In this document: piece by piece, positions 54,967 to 64,000 of the stretch | Position numbering within the stretch: position 1 is the stretch's first letter | Layout: each line of letters begins with the position of its first letter | Program-made: the position numbers and the translations under genes | The notes under the pieces: model-generated | Database searches by the model: none | Told to the model about the DNA's origin: nothing | What the model saw: the letters and a program-made list of their open reading frames with translations, nothing else | Source of the DNA: Platanthera guangdongensis | Taxonomy: Eukaryota; Streptophyta; Magnoliopsida; Asparagales; Orchidaceae | Direction: 5' to 3' | Assembly (NCBI GenBank): GCA_039583875.1 | Contig: CM077159.1 | Coordinates: forward strand, 99,313,707 to 99,377,706 | DNA: 64,000 nt

Positions 54967-57510
54967 ATGGCTTCCAATACAAAGATTGGCGTCTGCAGTG
55001 AGTTTGTTCGCACAGGTATTGATGAAATCTCCGACGATTTCCGCAATGTCATTCTACTTCTTGAAACCACCGGCCTCTCTTTCATTCTCGAGCATCCTTG
55101 CAAAGTATTGGTTCCAGAAGTTGAAGAGTTCTTTAGAAATGCAAAGCTTAAGAGGTCTGAGAAATTGTTGAAATGTTCTGTCAAAGATCTGAAGATCAAG
55201 ATGAAGCCATCCACCTTAACAAAGTTTTTGAGGTTACCCTCTATTGATGAGGAAGATTATCTATAAGAACCCGATTACTCTAGGGCTCTTTCATTTTGTG
55301 GACTCTCCCAATCCACTACTTTTATTCGAAGACAACACATGAATGATGGAAGCAAAGTTTTGGTCGACATTCTCGGAAAATTTATCCTCTGCAAAATAGG
55401 TTCTATTGGATATTTCTCCTCAGACTTCTTCTGCATGTTGACTGTTGTGGTGTGTTGCAAAAAGTTCCAATGCAGACACATGCTATTTGACAAGATTAAG
55501 GAAAGCATGAATGCATCTAATTTTGCTAGGATCATCCCCCTATATCTGAATCAAATGCACCGTGAAGTTTTTGACTTGTCCAAAGGTGTGTCCATTCACC
55601 ACCTAAAGAAAGTATCACTCTCATCGATCAACAGATTGGAAATCAGAATTCAGAAGCCAGACCAAGCTCCAGCAGTTCCAAGGACTATAGTTGATGAGGA
55701 CAGGACCCCATCTCCTCTTCATATTGATACAGTTAGCACATCTGTTACAGCTGTTCAGGGGAGCCTGCTCCTTTAGTTCATGAGGAAGATCAACAAGCAC
55801 ATGTACCCGAAACAGAGTTTCATTCAGATGTTCCTACAGATCAGGTGACAAAGAAAGTTCTTGATAATGATGTGGTGGTGTAACAGGAAAAGATAGCTCA
55901 GCCCGATGATGAGAAGAGCACCTTTGTGCATGATGGTGACTCAGGTATGAATATTGACTATTCCTCTGATCATGAAAATCTTCGTAAAGAAATTCCAGAA
56001 GAGATTCTAAAAGATTCTCAACCAAAGGCATAAAGTGAGGGAGAGAATGTGGATATGCACTCTATTGAGCATAAAGTGAGGGAGAGAAAGTTCTTGATAA
56101 TGATGTGGTGGTGGAACAGGAAAACATAGCTCAGTCTGATGATGAGAAGAGCACCTCTGTGCATGATGGTGACTTAGGTATGAATATTGACTATTCCTCT
56201 GATCATGAAAATCTTCGTAAAGAAATTCCAGAAGAGATTCCAAAAGATTCTCAACCAAAGGCATAAAATGAGGGAGATAAGGTGGATATACACTCTATTG
56301 AGGATGAAGTTACCCCAGAACCTGCAAAACCTCCTCTCAAGAAATTAGATTTCTATCTCCCTTGGTGAGGAAGGGGATGTGATGACAACTGCCCAAAGAG
56401 GCAAAAGCTCAATTATTATTGGAGAAATACCAGTCTGGACAGCTCCAACACTACGTCCTCCATCTCATCTAACTCCAGTCATTCCTGATGATACCCTTTT
56501 AGGTGAGATTGAGTCTATGCTGACAAAGCAGAGAGAGTACTTTGACAAGTCTCTCAAAGAAGTAACTGATAGAGTAACTGCTCTTGAGAAATAAATGAGC
56601 AGATGATTTGCTGAAATTCAAAATAATACAAATGAATTCAAACAACTGCTAAATATTGGTGGCAAGGCTTTGGAGAACACTATCACTAGTGTTGGTGAAG
56701 TCATGAAACAAACAGTTACTGTGGCAAACAATCAGATACTCATGCTGAAGAAAACTGAAGAACAAAACTTCAAAACCAGTGAAGAGGTCGGGGCATTCAA
56801 GGAAGAAGCCAAAAAGGTTCTGACCGTAGAAGTCAGAAAGGGGGAGGATAAGGTGAAAGAAAATCTAGAACGCAAAGTTTAAGAAATTAGAACTCAGTAG
56901 GACAATTAACTAAAAGAGACCAGTACAAGTGTAAAGACACAAATTAAGGGTGTAAACATTTATACTTATGATACTACTGTGTGGGTGCACAATCAAATCT
57001 TTCCAGAATTTCAAGTTGACCCAAATGAGGCTCCACCTCCTCATCTTGATCCAAATGTCTGCAAGCCTACATTTTCTCCCAGACCTGAACAGCATGGAGT
57101 TCCTCCTGATAATTATTCTCAAGTCTGGACTTCTGATCAGCCAGAGATACCTCAGGACCTACCTCCTGAAGTGCAAGTGCCTAAGAAAAGAAAGTATGGT
57201 GATGATGCCTCAGCCAGTCGATCCATCCCAAGTCAAGCAGCTGCCCAAAGGATAGAAGAGGAATTTGCTGAAGTTTGGAGTCAAACCTCCAAGTTCTTAA
57301 TTCTAGACACTCTGAAGTTGGTTATGGACCTTTATGATAATAAGGATGATCATTACAATTATAAGGAGTGTGAGCTATATGAAAAATCTATGACAAAATG
57401 AAGGATTTATGATCGTGAATTTGGCCGCAATAATCCAAATGCGCCTCCTCGTCCTCCTAAATACTATCCCAAGCCCTTCAGCTACCAAAAAAGGCAATAA
57501 GAGAAGAAGG
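54967..57510 (+). pseudogene. C4 third ORF, interrupted
   Basis: ATG 54967 opens an N-terminal globular region with the FLRLPSIDEEDY segment. A stop at 55264 follows; the frame resumes to 55776 with the LVDILGKFILCKIGSIGYFS segment. Then come an acidic repeat region disrupted by the 233-bp duplication, a Glu/Lys-rich helical region (56500-56880, likely coiled coil), a Pro-rich part (57000-57150) with KKRKYGDD, and a basic C-terminus. The layout matches the C1 third ORF. At least six stops and several shifts are present. Role unknown. Confidence 0.72.
55853..56318 (+). repeat. 233-bp tandem duplication in C4 ORF3
   Basis: The block beginning GAAAGTTCTTGATAATGATG at 55853 recurs at 56086 with only scattered differences and extends to the GTGAGGGAGA...CTATTGAG block. 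The period of 233 is not a multiple of three, so the duplication throws the reading frame. Confidence 0.9.
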
Positions 57511-57732
57511 AACGACAGTACCAACAATAGTACAAGTGATTTATGATTATCAATGTTATGGAATTTTGTGGACCTGGATATTTCTATGGATAAATTCTAT
57601 ACATATATAAAATTTTGAATTTTGATAATCTTATTATCTCTTAACTCATTGCATATATTGTTCTATTCGTCAGTTAATTCTTTGATTATCTTGATATAAT
57701 TCACCTTAGTGTAGAGGGTTCTGACTTCTACA

Positions 57733-58251
57733 ATTATGGGGATTGTATCCATAATAACCTAGATTTGTGCGAAGTCACCCTTGAACTAAGTTGAATTAAT
57801 TATGTATGTGATGTTATTCTTTAGTTGAGTGCTTGCAGGTCATTATTGCTATGTTTAGACCAATGTCAGTTTACAATGAGTCACTAAACACATGATCATG
57901 CAATGTAATCCCTCATTGTGTGGCCCATGGTGTTGACTCATGTGTAACCTCTCTATTAGGATTCACTTCATTTTCAAGTACTAAAGCAATAGAAGAAAGG
58001 AAGGGTTACTGTTTTCAAGAAAGAAGAATCAGTTATTCAGAGAAACTTTTCTAAGTCCTTTTCTCGAGAAATGAAGTGTGTTTCTCGAGAAGTCTAAGTT
58101 TAGTTCTCGAGAAAGCAATGCTTTTCTCGAGAAACCTCAAGACTTCTCGAAAAATTCTCAGAAACATTCTCCAAGTCCTTTTTCTTGAGAAAACCCTGAA
58201 GAATTCTCGAGAAACCAAGTTAATTTCTCGAGAAGGCAAAGTAGTTCTCGA
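57733..58251 (+). repeat. C4 3' LTR, left part
   Basis: It is homologous to the minus strand of LTR-B from its first base (GGGGATTGTATCC here, GGGTATTGCATC there) through the AACCTAGATTT, GTCAGTTTACAATGAGTCA and TGTTGACTCATGTGTA blocks, then TTCTCGAGAA palindromes (58065-58250). It is cut by the Tat-like element after CTCGA. No good polypurine tract is seen before it. The 220 bases between ORF3 and the LTR are AT-rich 3' untranslated sequence. Confidence 0.82.
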
Positions 58252-58899
58252 TGTTGATGCGCGAAAACGACACCGCTTAGTTAACACAGAGGGGGTGTGT
58301 TCGATCTCACAGGCTAAGAGAGGAAGAGGATGAAGGATGCAGGGAAAGAGGAAGCTTCTGGGTGCTCGAGAGTGGAGCAAGCGCTTGTCCGAGTGTTGCG
58401 AGGATAGAGGAGAGGGTTGCTGAGGGTAGCCGGGAAGGCTGACGAGCAAGAGAGGAGGTTCATCAGGAGCTGCCGAGCAGACAGTTACTTGGACGGTTGT
58501 GCTTGTATGTTGATGTCTAGAGGGAGTTGAGCTGAGCAAGGAAGAAGAAAAAAGAGGGCCGCTGGCAGCGACAACAACAGACTTCGCCCGCCGCAGCTTA
58601 AATGCCTCTCTTGCGACGGGCTTTACTTTGATTAATAGTGAGAGTTATAGCTAGGCAATACACCTTTACAAGAAAGCAATAAAAAGGTACAAAGAGGAAG
58701 CTGGCGGCTAAGGAAGAAATGCCAAGAGAGGCCGCGCGGACTGAAGAGTCAGGTCGGCAGGCCGCACGACTAAGGAAATACAGAGGATGCGTGGTCTGGA
58801 AACTGAAGCCGCAGGCCGCACGCGGTTAAGTTAAGAGAAGATGCGGACTGGGAAACGGAGGCCGGCAGGCCGCGCGACTAAAGGCACAGAGAGGGGTGC

Positions 58900-59840
58900 G
58901 GACTGAGAGACCGAGTCCGCAGGAGGTTGCTGGCTGTGGGTTGTCTTCGAGCGTGAGCACCTTGGAGTGACCATCCGACCCCCCAAAAGGATAGGCATGG
59001 GGGTATATTTATAGGCCCGATGTGGTACCGACTTGCAGTGGCGTTACCCCCGGTGAGACGGTAACTTGAGCGAGAAGAAGACGGAGTCCGTCGACTCCGC
59101 AACAAACCGTACGGACTGGGGCTTACCTTTGGAACTGGTGCTACTGATGGTGAACTGGTAGACTGAGTGGCGGACTGCAATGGGAGTCCGCAGAGTCTGC
59201 CACTACTGAGCTGAGAGGAGTCCGCGCCAAGGATGTGCGGGCTGAAGGGCTATTTGCCCGCTGATTGGAAGCGGGAGCCGGAGGCTAAGCGGCGGACTGC
59301 AAGGAGAGTCCGCAGAGTCCGCCACTACTGAACTGAGCGAGCGTTAAGGATGCACACTGAAGAGTGCCCGCAGAGTCCGCAGAGTCCACAGGAGGCTGCG
59401 CCGACTAGGACTGCCTTGATGTGATTCTGCTGCCTGGCGGGCTGGAAGGAGTCCGCCATTATTGACAGGAGAGGAGGAAAAGGAGTGGTGGACTGCATGG
59501 CAAGTCCGCTGAGTTCGCCACAACAGACTGAGCCCGCGCCTAGACTGCGGGCTGAGGGAGGTTGACCCTGTGGCTGGAGAAGAGCGGGTGGAGGCCCAGG
59601 AAAGGAGGACTACATAGCGAGTCTTCAGAGTCCGCCGAGTCTGCCTCTGCTGACAAGTTGAGTCCGCTTATGCTGGGATGGAGATCCTGGCTGTTGAAGC
59701 TGTTGGGGTTCACCAATGAAGGTGGACTGGAAGTCTTGATCGCACTTCGAGTCCTCCGAGTTCGCGAGGAACTGGGTATTGCTACTGATCTTCGCGGGTA
59801 GCCGGAGAGCGAGTGTCCGCGCTCTTCAGGCACACCGAAG
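58900..59840. repeat. AGTCCGC-type repeat array
   Basis: The words AGTCCGCAGAGTCCGCCACT, GGCGGACTGCA and GAGTCCGC recur about fifteen times in irregular order, some in longer blocks (59170-59220 resembles 59285-59335). The region belongs to the presumed U3 of the Tat-like LTR. Related GGCCGCGCGGACT words start at 58730. Confidence 0.75.
59006..59013 (-). promoter_or_regulatory. TATA box of the Tat-like LTR
   Basis: Minus-strand TATAAATA in a CCTATAAATATACCCCC context is a canonical plant TATA box, about 760 bp before the LTR end. Its orientation agrees with the gag gene. Confidence 0.6.
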
Positions 59841-60628
59841 GAGTTGGCTGCTCATGATGTTAGTGGACAAGGGATAAGCGGACCTGCCGGACTGACGAGG
59901 CAAGCCGCGCATGTTGACGAGCTGGCTGGCAGCCTGCGGGCAGGTTGCCACTGTTGTTTTGGCAGTTTGAGCGGTCTGGTTTCCTTGAAGAGCGACCTGC
60001 AGGAGCGGGCTAAGGAAGTCCAATTCCTGCAAGGGACACAGCTTGTTGCCGACCTGGGCGGATAAGGAGTTGAGTCCGACAAAGAGAGTCCCGCGGAGAA
60101 AACCTCACGGTTAAGCTGAAAAGGGGGCGGCCTGCAGAGGTGGACTGCAGGAGCAGTCCGCGGCCCCTGCCGACCAAAGGAAGGCATGGGCAGTCAGACC
60201 ACTGAGAACGCCCAATCCGTGCGGACTGAGCGGACAGGGAAACCTGTCCGCCCAACCTAAGAAGTGCCCTCCAGGAGGAACCTGGAGCAGGCCGCTACCA
60301 GTGAGCTGGCTGCCTTGAGAAGGATCACCGATTTCGGGGATAACATAATCCCCGCACTTTTTTAAGTTCCGAATAGAACTTCGAAAAGGTAGGAGACCCA
60401 CGAAAATCGTGGTCCACCCTAAAGAAAAAGAAAGGGGCAAGGAGAGACAGAACCTGAAGCCTCTCCTTGAGTTGGTGCTGCCCGTCTTTTTCCTTCAAGA
60501 GGAAAGTTAGTGTAAGCATGTATGAGAGGTACATCTTGTGTGTACCTGGGTTTGCCTTTGCAAAGCGAAGAAGATTTTTCTTCTACTGAGTTCTGCAAAA
60601 TGAAAGTGAAAACATTGGAGCATAATAA

Positions 60629-61110
60629 CTTGCAAGTACCTGATGGAGGCTTACAAGCACCTGTTATCCTCTGCAAAAGGAAGGGTGAGGAGTATACAAG
60701 AAAGAAAAATGAGCTGCAAGTACCTGAAAGGAACTTGCAAGTCTTTGTTGGTTTCTGCAAAAGTGAAGTTAGAAACAAATTCGGGAGTAAAGAAAGCCGC
60801 AAATACCTGAAGGCAACTTGCAGGTATCTACCGGTCTCTGCAAAAGAAGAGTTAGAAGTAGGCACAGTATATGAAAGTAACTTGAAAGTACCTGTGAAGA
60901 AACTTGCAAGTGTATGATGATATCTGCAAAATGAGAGTTAGAAGCAGATATGATATATAAAGACTAGGCTGCAAGTACCTGGATATGACTTGTAGGTGCC
61001 TGCTTACCACTGAAAAAAGAAGAGTGAGCAGCAGACATAAAATAATGAGTTAAGCTGCAAGTACCGGAGATGGGCTTGCAGATGCTAACTGTTGATGAGA
61101 TAAGATCGAT
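60629..61110 (+). repeat. Six ~84-bp tandem repeats
   Basis: Units beginning TGCAAGTACCTG occur at about 60631, 60715, 60799, 60883, 60970 and 61056 (spacing 84, 84, 84, 87, 86). Each contains a second CTTGCAAG(T/C) word, TCTGCAAAA and GAGTTAGAAG. The first four keep an exact multiple of three and an open frame of 131 codons crosses them, but no known domain is seen. Confidence 0.9.
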
Positions 61111-62403
61111 ATGATCGCATAGCAGAGGAAATGCCTGATACACTCTGCTGATAATTGAATGAAGATCAAACCAAAGCAATGATCTTCTAGATTAGAGGCA
61201 TCCTTGCTATGAAGTCCAGATCGATAAGAAGAGATTATCTTAGTTAGACTTCGCTGGCATGGCTTGATGATCAAGGAGAGTTAGATGCTTTGATCAGTGT
61301 TTGATACCATTAGCGTTAGATAAGAGTAATGAATAGCTCTGTGAACCTTCATCTGATAGCACTTAAGTAAGAAGCGAATAAAAGATGAGAGTAATAAGGC
61401 TTATACAAGTAGAGAGCTTGAAAGTCATCATCTGATAGAGCTTTGAGCAAGCAATGCATATAATATGAGCATAAGCAAAGATGATTGTTGGAAATCCTTT
61501 TGGTATGTTGGATTAACCTATTCACTTGTGAAAGAGGGCAGTTGACAAAAAAAGAGGTCTATACTCGGAGATGACCAAGAAAGACTGGATGCTACCACAG
61601 GAGGTCACCCGTGGGCCTTATGCATCGCTTGTCTGAGAAAGGTCATCCCGAGCATAGTCCTACGCGAAGCGGGCTGGCCGCGCATCCTCTAGGAGGGCAC
61701 AAAAGAGAAAAGCAAGGGAAATCCTGAGAAGGATCGCTAGATGCACTGATCACATGCTTCGGGTTACTACGTCACTGATCAATGAGACTGGTTGCGCCAA
61801 GAGGCCTATAGCATGTCTGTGGATTGATCAGTGTAGTTGAGGACCCCAGGAAAGCATGGATTGGGAGCACTAGAGAACGCTCGGCCATCACAGTTGTGAG
61901 ATGATCGAAGAGACAAGGCTACGCTTGGTCGCCATTGCTTGCCAAGCAAAGATCACCGTAACTGTGATGTATCCTTACAGAGCACAATAGAGCTAACACA
62001 TGGGGCCTCCCTAGCACGCACTTTGTGTCAGATGCTGGCTACGATCCAAAGTCCAGTATTCCACCGCATGAGAGTTGGATAGCCCCCACTACACACATAT
62101 GCAAAATCTCCTCACGATATGTGGTCACTGTGGACTTACGCCGGAATCCAATCCCAAGGGGGCCTATAGCAAGACTCGACGACATCTTTGTGGCTCAGTG
62201 ATCTCTTGGAAAAGAGAGAATAGAGGAGGAAGCATTACAAGAAGGGAACTGTGTCAGTATGAGATCCCTGATAAAAGCTTTGTTGAAAATCAAGAATGAA
62301 CACTTAGAAGTGTTTTGAAAAGAGAATGTTTGAAAGGGGAAGAGTAAGAGTAACCGATAATGGTTGCGAGAAAATTTGGAGGAGTATGAAGTCCTTTGTT
62401 GGC
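61111..62403. other. Unassigned interior of the Tat-like element
   Basis: No gene is recognised. CACTGATCA-containing segments recur near 61745-61790 and CTGATAGAG/CTGATAGCAC words recur near 61350-61440. A GCCCCCACTAC stretch at 62080, purine-rich on the minus strand, is a weak polypurine-tract candidate. Frames on both strands are short. Confidence 0.4.
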
Positions 62404-64000
62404 TTAGAATAGCCTTCCAAGCTCGCCCTCATCATCGGTGTCGAAGGTTTCAATGGCTTTGCAAACAACGAGGAGAGGGGGCTCTTCGACTAGGCTCACT
62501 CCTTTTGAGGAGCAAGGAACGTCTGCAACTTCTTTGCCCTTTGAGGTTGCTGGAAAAGGGCGATCTTCTTTAGGAAGCAGGTCACGCATCTTACCCTACC
62601 AGAGCATCCTTTGCACCAGCTGGCGGAGTGCTCGGCAGTTCTCAGTTAGGTGGCCTGACTCTTTGTGGAATTCACAATATGGTTCTGAGTCTCTAGATCT
62701 TTGATCTTCTAGTCGATAAGGCTTTTTGTAGCTAGCCCTATCTTTCATGATCTGGCTTACTTCTAGCACGGCTTCATCTAGTTCAGATTCATGTAAGTCA
62801 TCGTCTTGTTGATGGTAGACTACAGCTGTTTGAGAAGATGGAGCTAGTGGTAGCAATGAATCTTGAGCACGATCACGGCTCAGGAAAGGGTATCGATGGC
62901 GCTGAAACCTTTTTCCCTTCCTCGAATGAGTTGGGAAATCATTGTGAGGAGACCTCGAAGGCTGCTTGTGAAAAGGATCTTTCTTTGATAAAATCTTGGA
63001 GACGAAGCTTGGATTGCTCTTTTTGCCTCGAATGTATGAGTTGGCTAAGGATATCAACTCTTGATATGTCCTTGGCGCTCGGACATTGGCTTCAAACTTG
63101 AGAGGCCCTTCACGGAGACCATGGATAAGAGCCACTCGGTACATTTCTTGGCTAACAATCTCGATGTCCAAGATTTCTCTCTGGAATCGATCAATGAACT
63201 GAGACCAAGTTTCATTGCCATGCTGCTTGATCTCAAAGAGGGCTTCTGGACCGCCCTTTCACTTTGTTGAGGTAGAGAATTATAGCAAGAACTCCCTTCG
63301 CAGATCAACAAAGGAAGTGATGGAGTGAGGGCGAAGACCATAGAACTAATCCCTCACTTGCCCATTAAAGGTTGTAACAAGGAGCTTGCACTTGGTGTCA
63401 TCTGAAAGGGTTTTGAGAGAAACGGCTGACTCAAAAGCTTGAAGGTGCTTCATTGGATCAGTCTCTCTGGTGTAAATCGGTAACCGGGGTTCTCTGAAAT
63501 TTGCTGGATTTGGTTCATGACGAACGTTCTCTGCAAACGACGAAGGTTCTTCCTGTTCTCCTACAGTATAAGGATAAAAAGTAGCATAAGCTGCAGCTGC
63601 AAAAGAAGCAGGAGGATAAAAGGGAAAATTTGCTGTAGGAGCAAAGGCAGGAGCTGAAGGGTAAGGATGACTTCCCTGAAAGTTGAGAAATCTAGCAGGG
63701 CTTCCCCGGGCTGCTTCCCAGAAGAAGTTTTGGCGAGCAACAAACTATTCATCTTGAGGTCGCAAAGGGGCTGCAGGCCCTTGTGGTAAGGTTGCTGTAT
63801 AAGGAGGAGGATAGACTAGCGGGCAAGCTGGAGGACAAGCTTGCTGATGCTCCAATGTTGGTGCTGGATTGATTGGAGCAGCTGAAGCAACTGGAGCTAC
63901 TACAGGTTGAGAGTCTAGTCGCTGCGTGATCATAACGAGCATTTGGTTGACTGCTTAGAACTGCTGAGCATTCTCACGACGCGATTGCTCAAAGGGCTCC
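62404..64000 (-). pseudogene. Tat-like gag, start outside window
   Basis: One minus-strand frame runs through: a Pro/Ala-rich N-terminal part (63945-63560), then PIYTRETDPMKHLQAFESAV. A Retrotrans_gag domain follows, with CKLLVTTFNG, FYGLRPHSI and WSQFIDRFQREI, then ALIHGLREGPLKFEA. An Arg/Lys-rich linker leads to the single knuckle CEFHKESGHLTENC near 62665-62625. The CxFHxxxGHxTxxC form is characteristic of Tat/Ogre gag. Stops (Trp and Gln positions near 63345, 63290 and 63260, and after the knuckle near 62593) interrupt it without changing frame. Confidence 0.82.

Larger units (their letters stand above)
51643..58251 (+). mobile_element. C4: partial SIRE-like copia, outermost host
   Basis: It retains the end of the integrase-RT linker, RT, RNase H, a spacer, a third ORF and the first ~520 bp of the 3' LTR. 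The left part lies beyond G3, outside the window. It is interrupted by a solo LTR (53847-54898) and ends at the Tat-like insertion. Its LTR is homologous to LTR-B. Being host to everything to its left, it is the oldest layer. Confidence 0.8.
58252..64000 (-). mobile_element. Tat-like gypsy element, possibly gag-only
   Basis: The plus-strand edge TGTTGATGCGCGAAAACGAC at 58252 is the end of an LTR read on the minus strand; AAACGACACC-type ends are common in Tat/Retand elements. A minus-strand TATA box lies at 59006. A Tat-type gag occupies 62404 to the window end. No protease, RT or integrase occurs between gag and the LTR end, so in its present state the element looks non-autonomous (compare TR-GAG elements). 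The inner LTR edge was not located. TSD would be CTCGA with its partner outside the window. Confidence 0.68.

Noticed and set aside
61500..62300. Possible structural RNA or host exon in the region with CACTGATCA repeats
   Set aside because: No tRNA, 5S, 7SL or conserved protein motif could be recognised on either strand.

Overview
This window is intergenic DNA from a flowering-plant nuclear genome. It is made almost wholly of nested LTR retrotransposons. I found no host gene, rRNA, tRNA or CRISPR array. The plant assignment rests on several signs: chromodomain Ty3/gypsy (Tekay/Del-like) pol genes, SIRE/Maximus-like Ty1/copia elements with an extra third ORF, a Tat-like gag, primer sites matching plant initiator Met-tRNA, and 5-bp target-site duplications (TSDs). 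The species cannot be named from the sequence.

Layout, outermost to innermost. A SIRE-like copia element, here called C4 (+, 51643-58251), is the outer host and keeps only its RT/RNase H, third ORF and start of its 3' LTR. It was split by a gypsy element G3 (+, from about 2086 to 51642). G3 carries three insertions. (a) A gypsy element E0 whose 3' end and LTR fill 1-2085. (b) A solo copia LTR, LTR-B (-, 2874-17560), in G3 gag; LTR-B is itself interrupted by a structurally complete SIRE-like copia element C1 (+, 4180-17047, TSD GACTT). (c) A minus-strand gypsy G1 (22685 to about 50589) inside G3's 3' LTR. G1 gag is interrupted by a second minus-strand gypsy G2 (31502-46458). G2 contains a young complete copia element C2 (-, 35056-39755, TSD CAACA) and a solo C1-family LTR (29538-31501, TSD GCTTG). 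C4 additionally holds a solo LTR (53847-54898), and its 3' LTR is interrupted by a Tat-like element (-, 58252 to beyond the window).

Coding state. Only C2 has a long undamaged reading frame (1131 codons, protease-integrase-RT-RNase H), and it lacks gag. The pol genes of C1, C4, G1, G2 and G3 are legible but carry many stops, frameshifts and small deletions. Several stops sit where the family has Gln, Arg or Trp. The elements are separate genomes layered by age, so the genes do not form a pathway.

The most unusual signal is that nearly every LTR family here, copia and gypsy alike, carries arrays of short palindromes. Many have a TCGA core (TTCTCGAGAA, GTGTCGACAC, TCGTCGA/TCGACGA); others are AGAGCGTTGAGT hairpins, CCGCGCGG or GACACGGGCGTGTC. 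In C1 one of these motifs also lies inside the gag reading frame.
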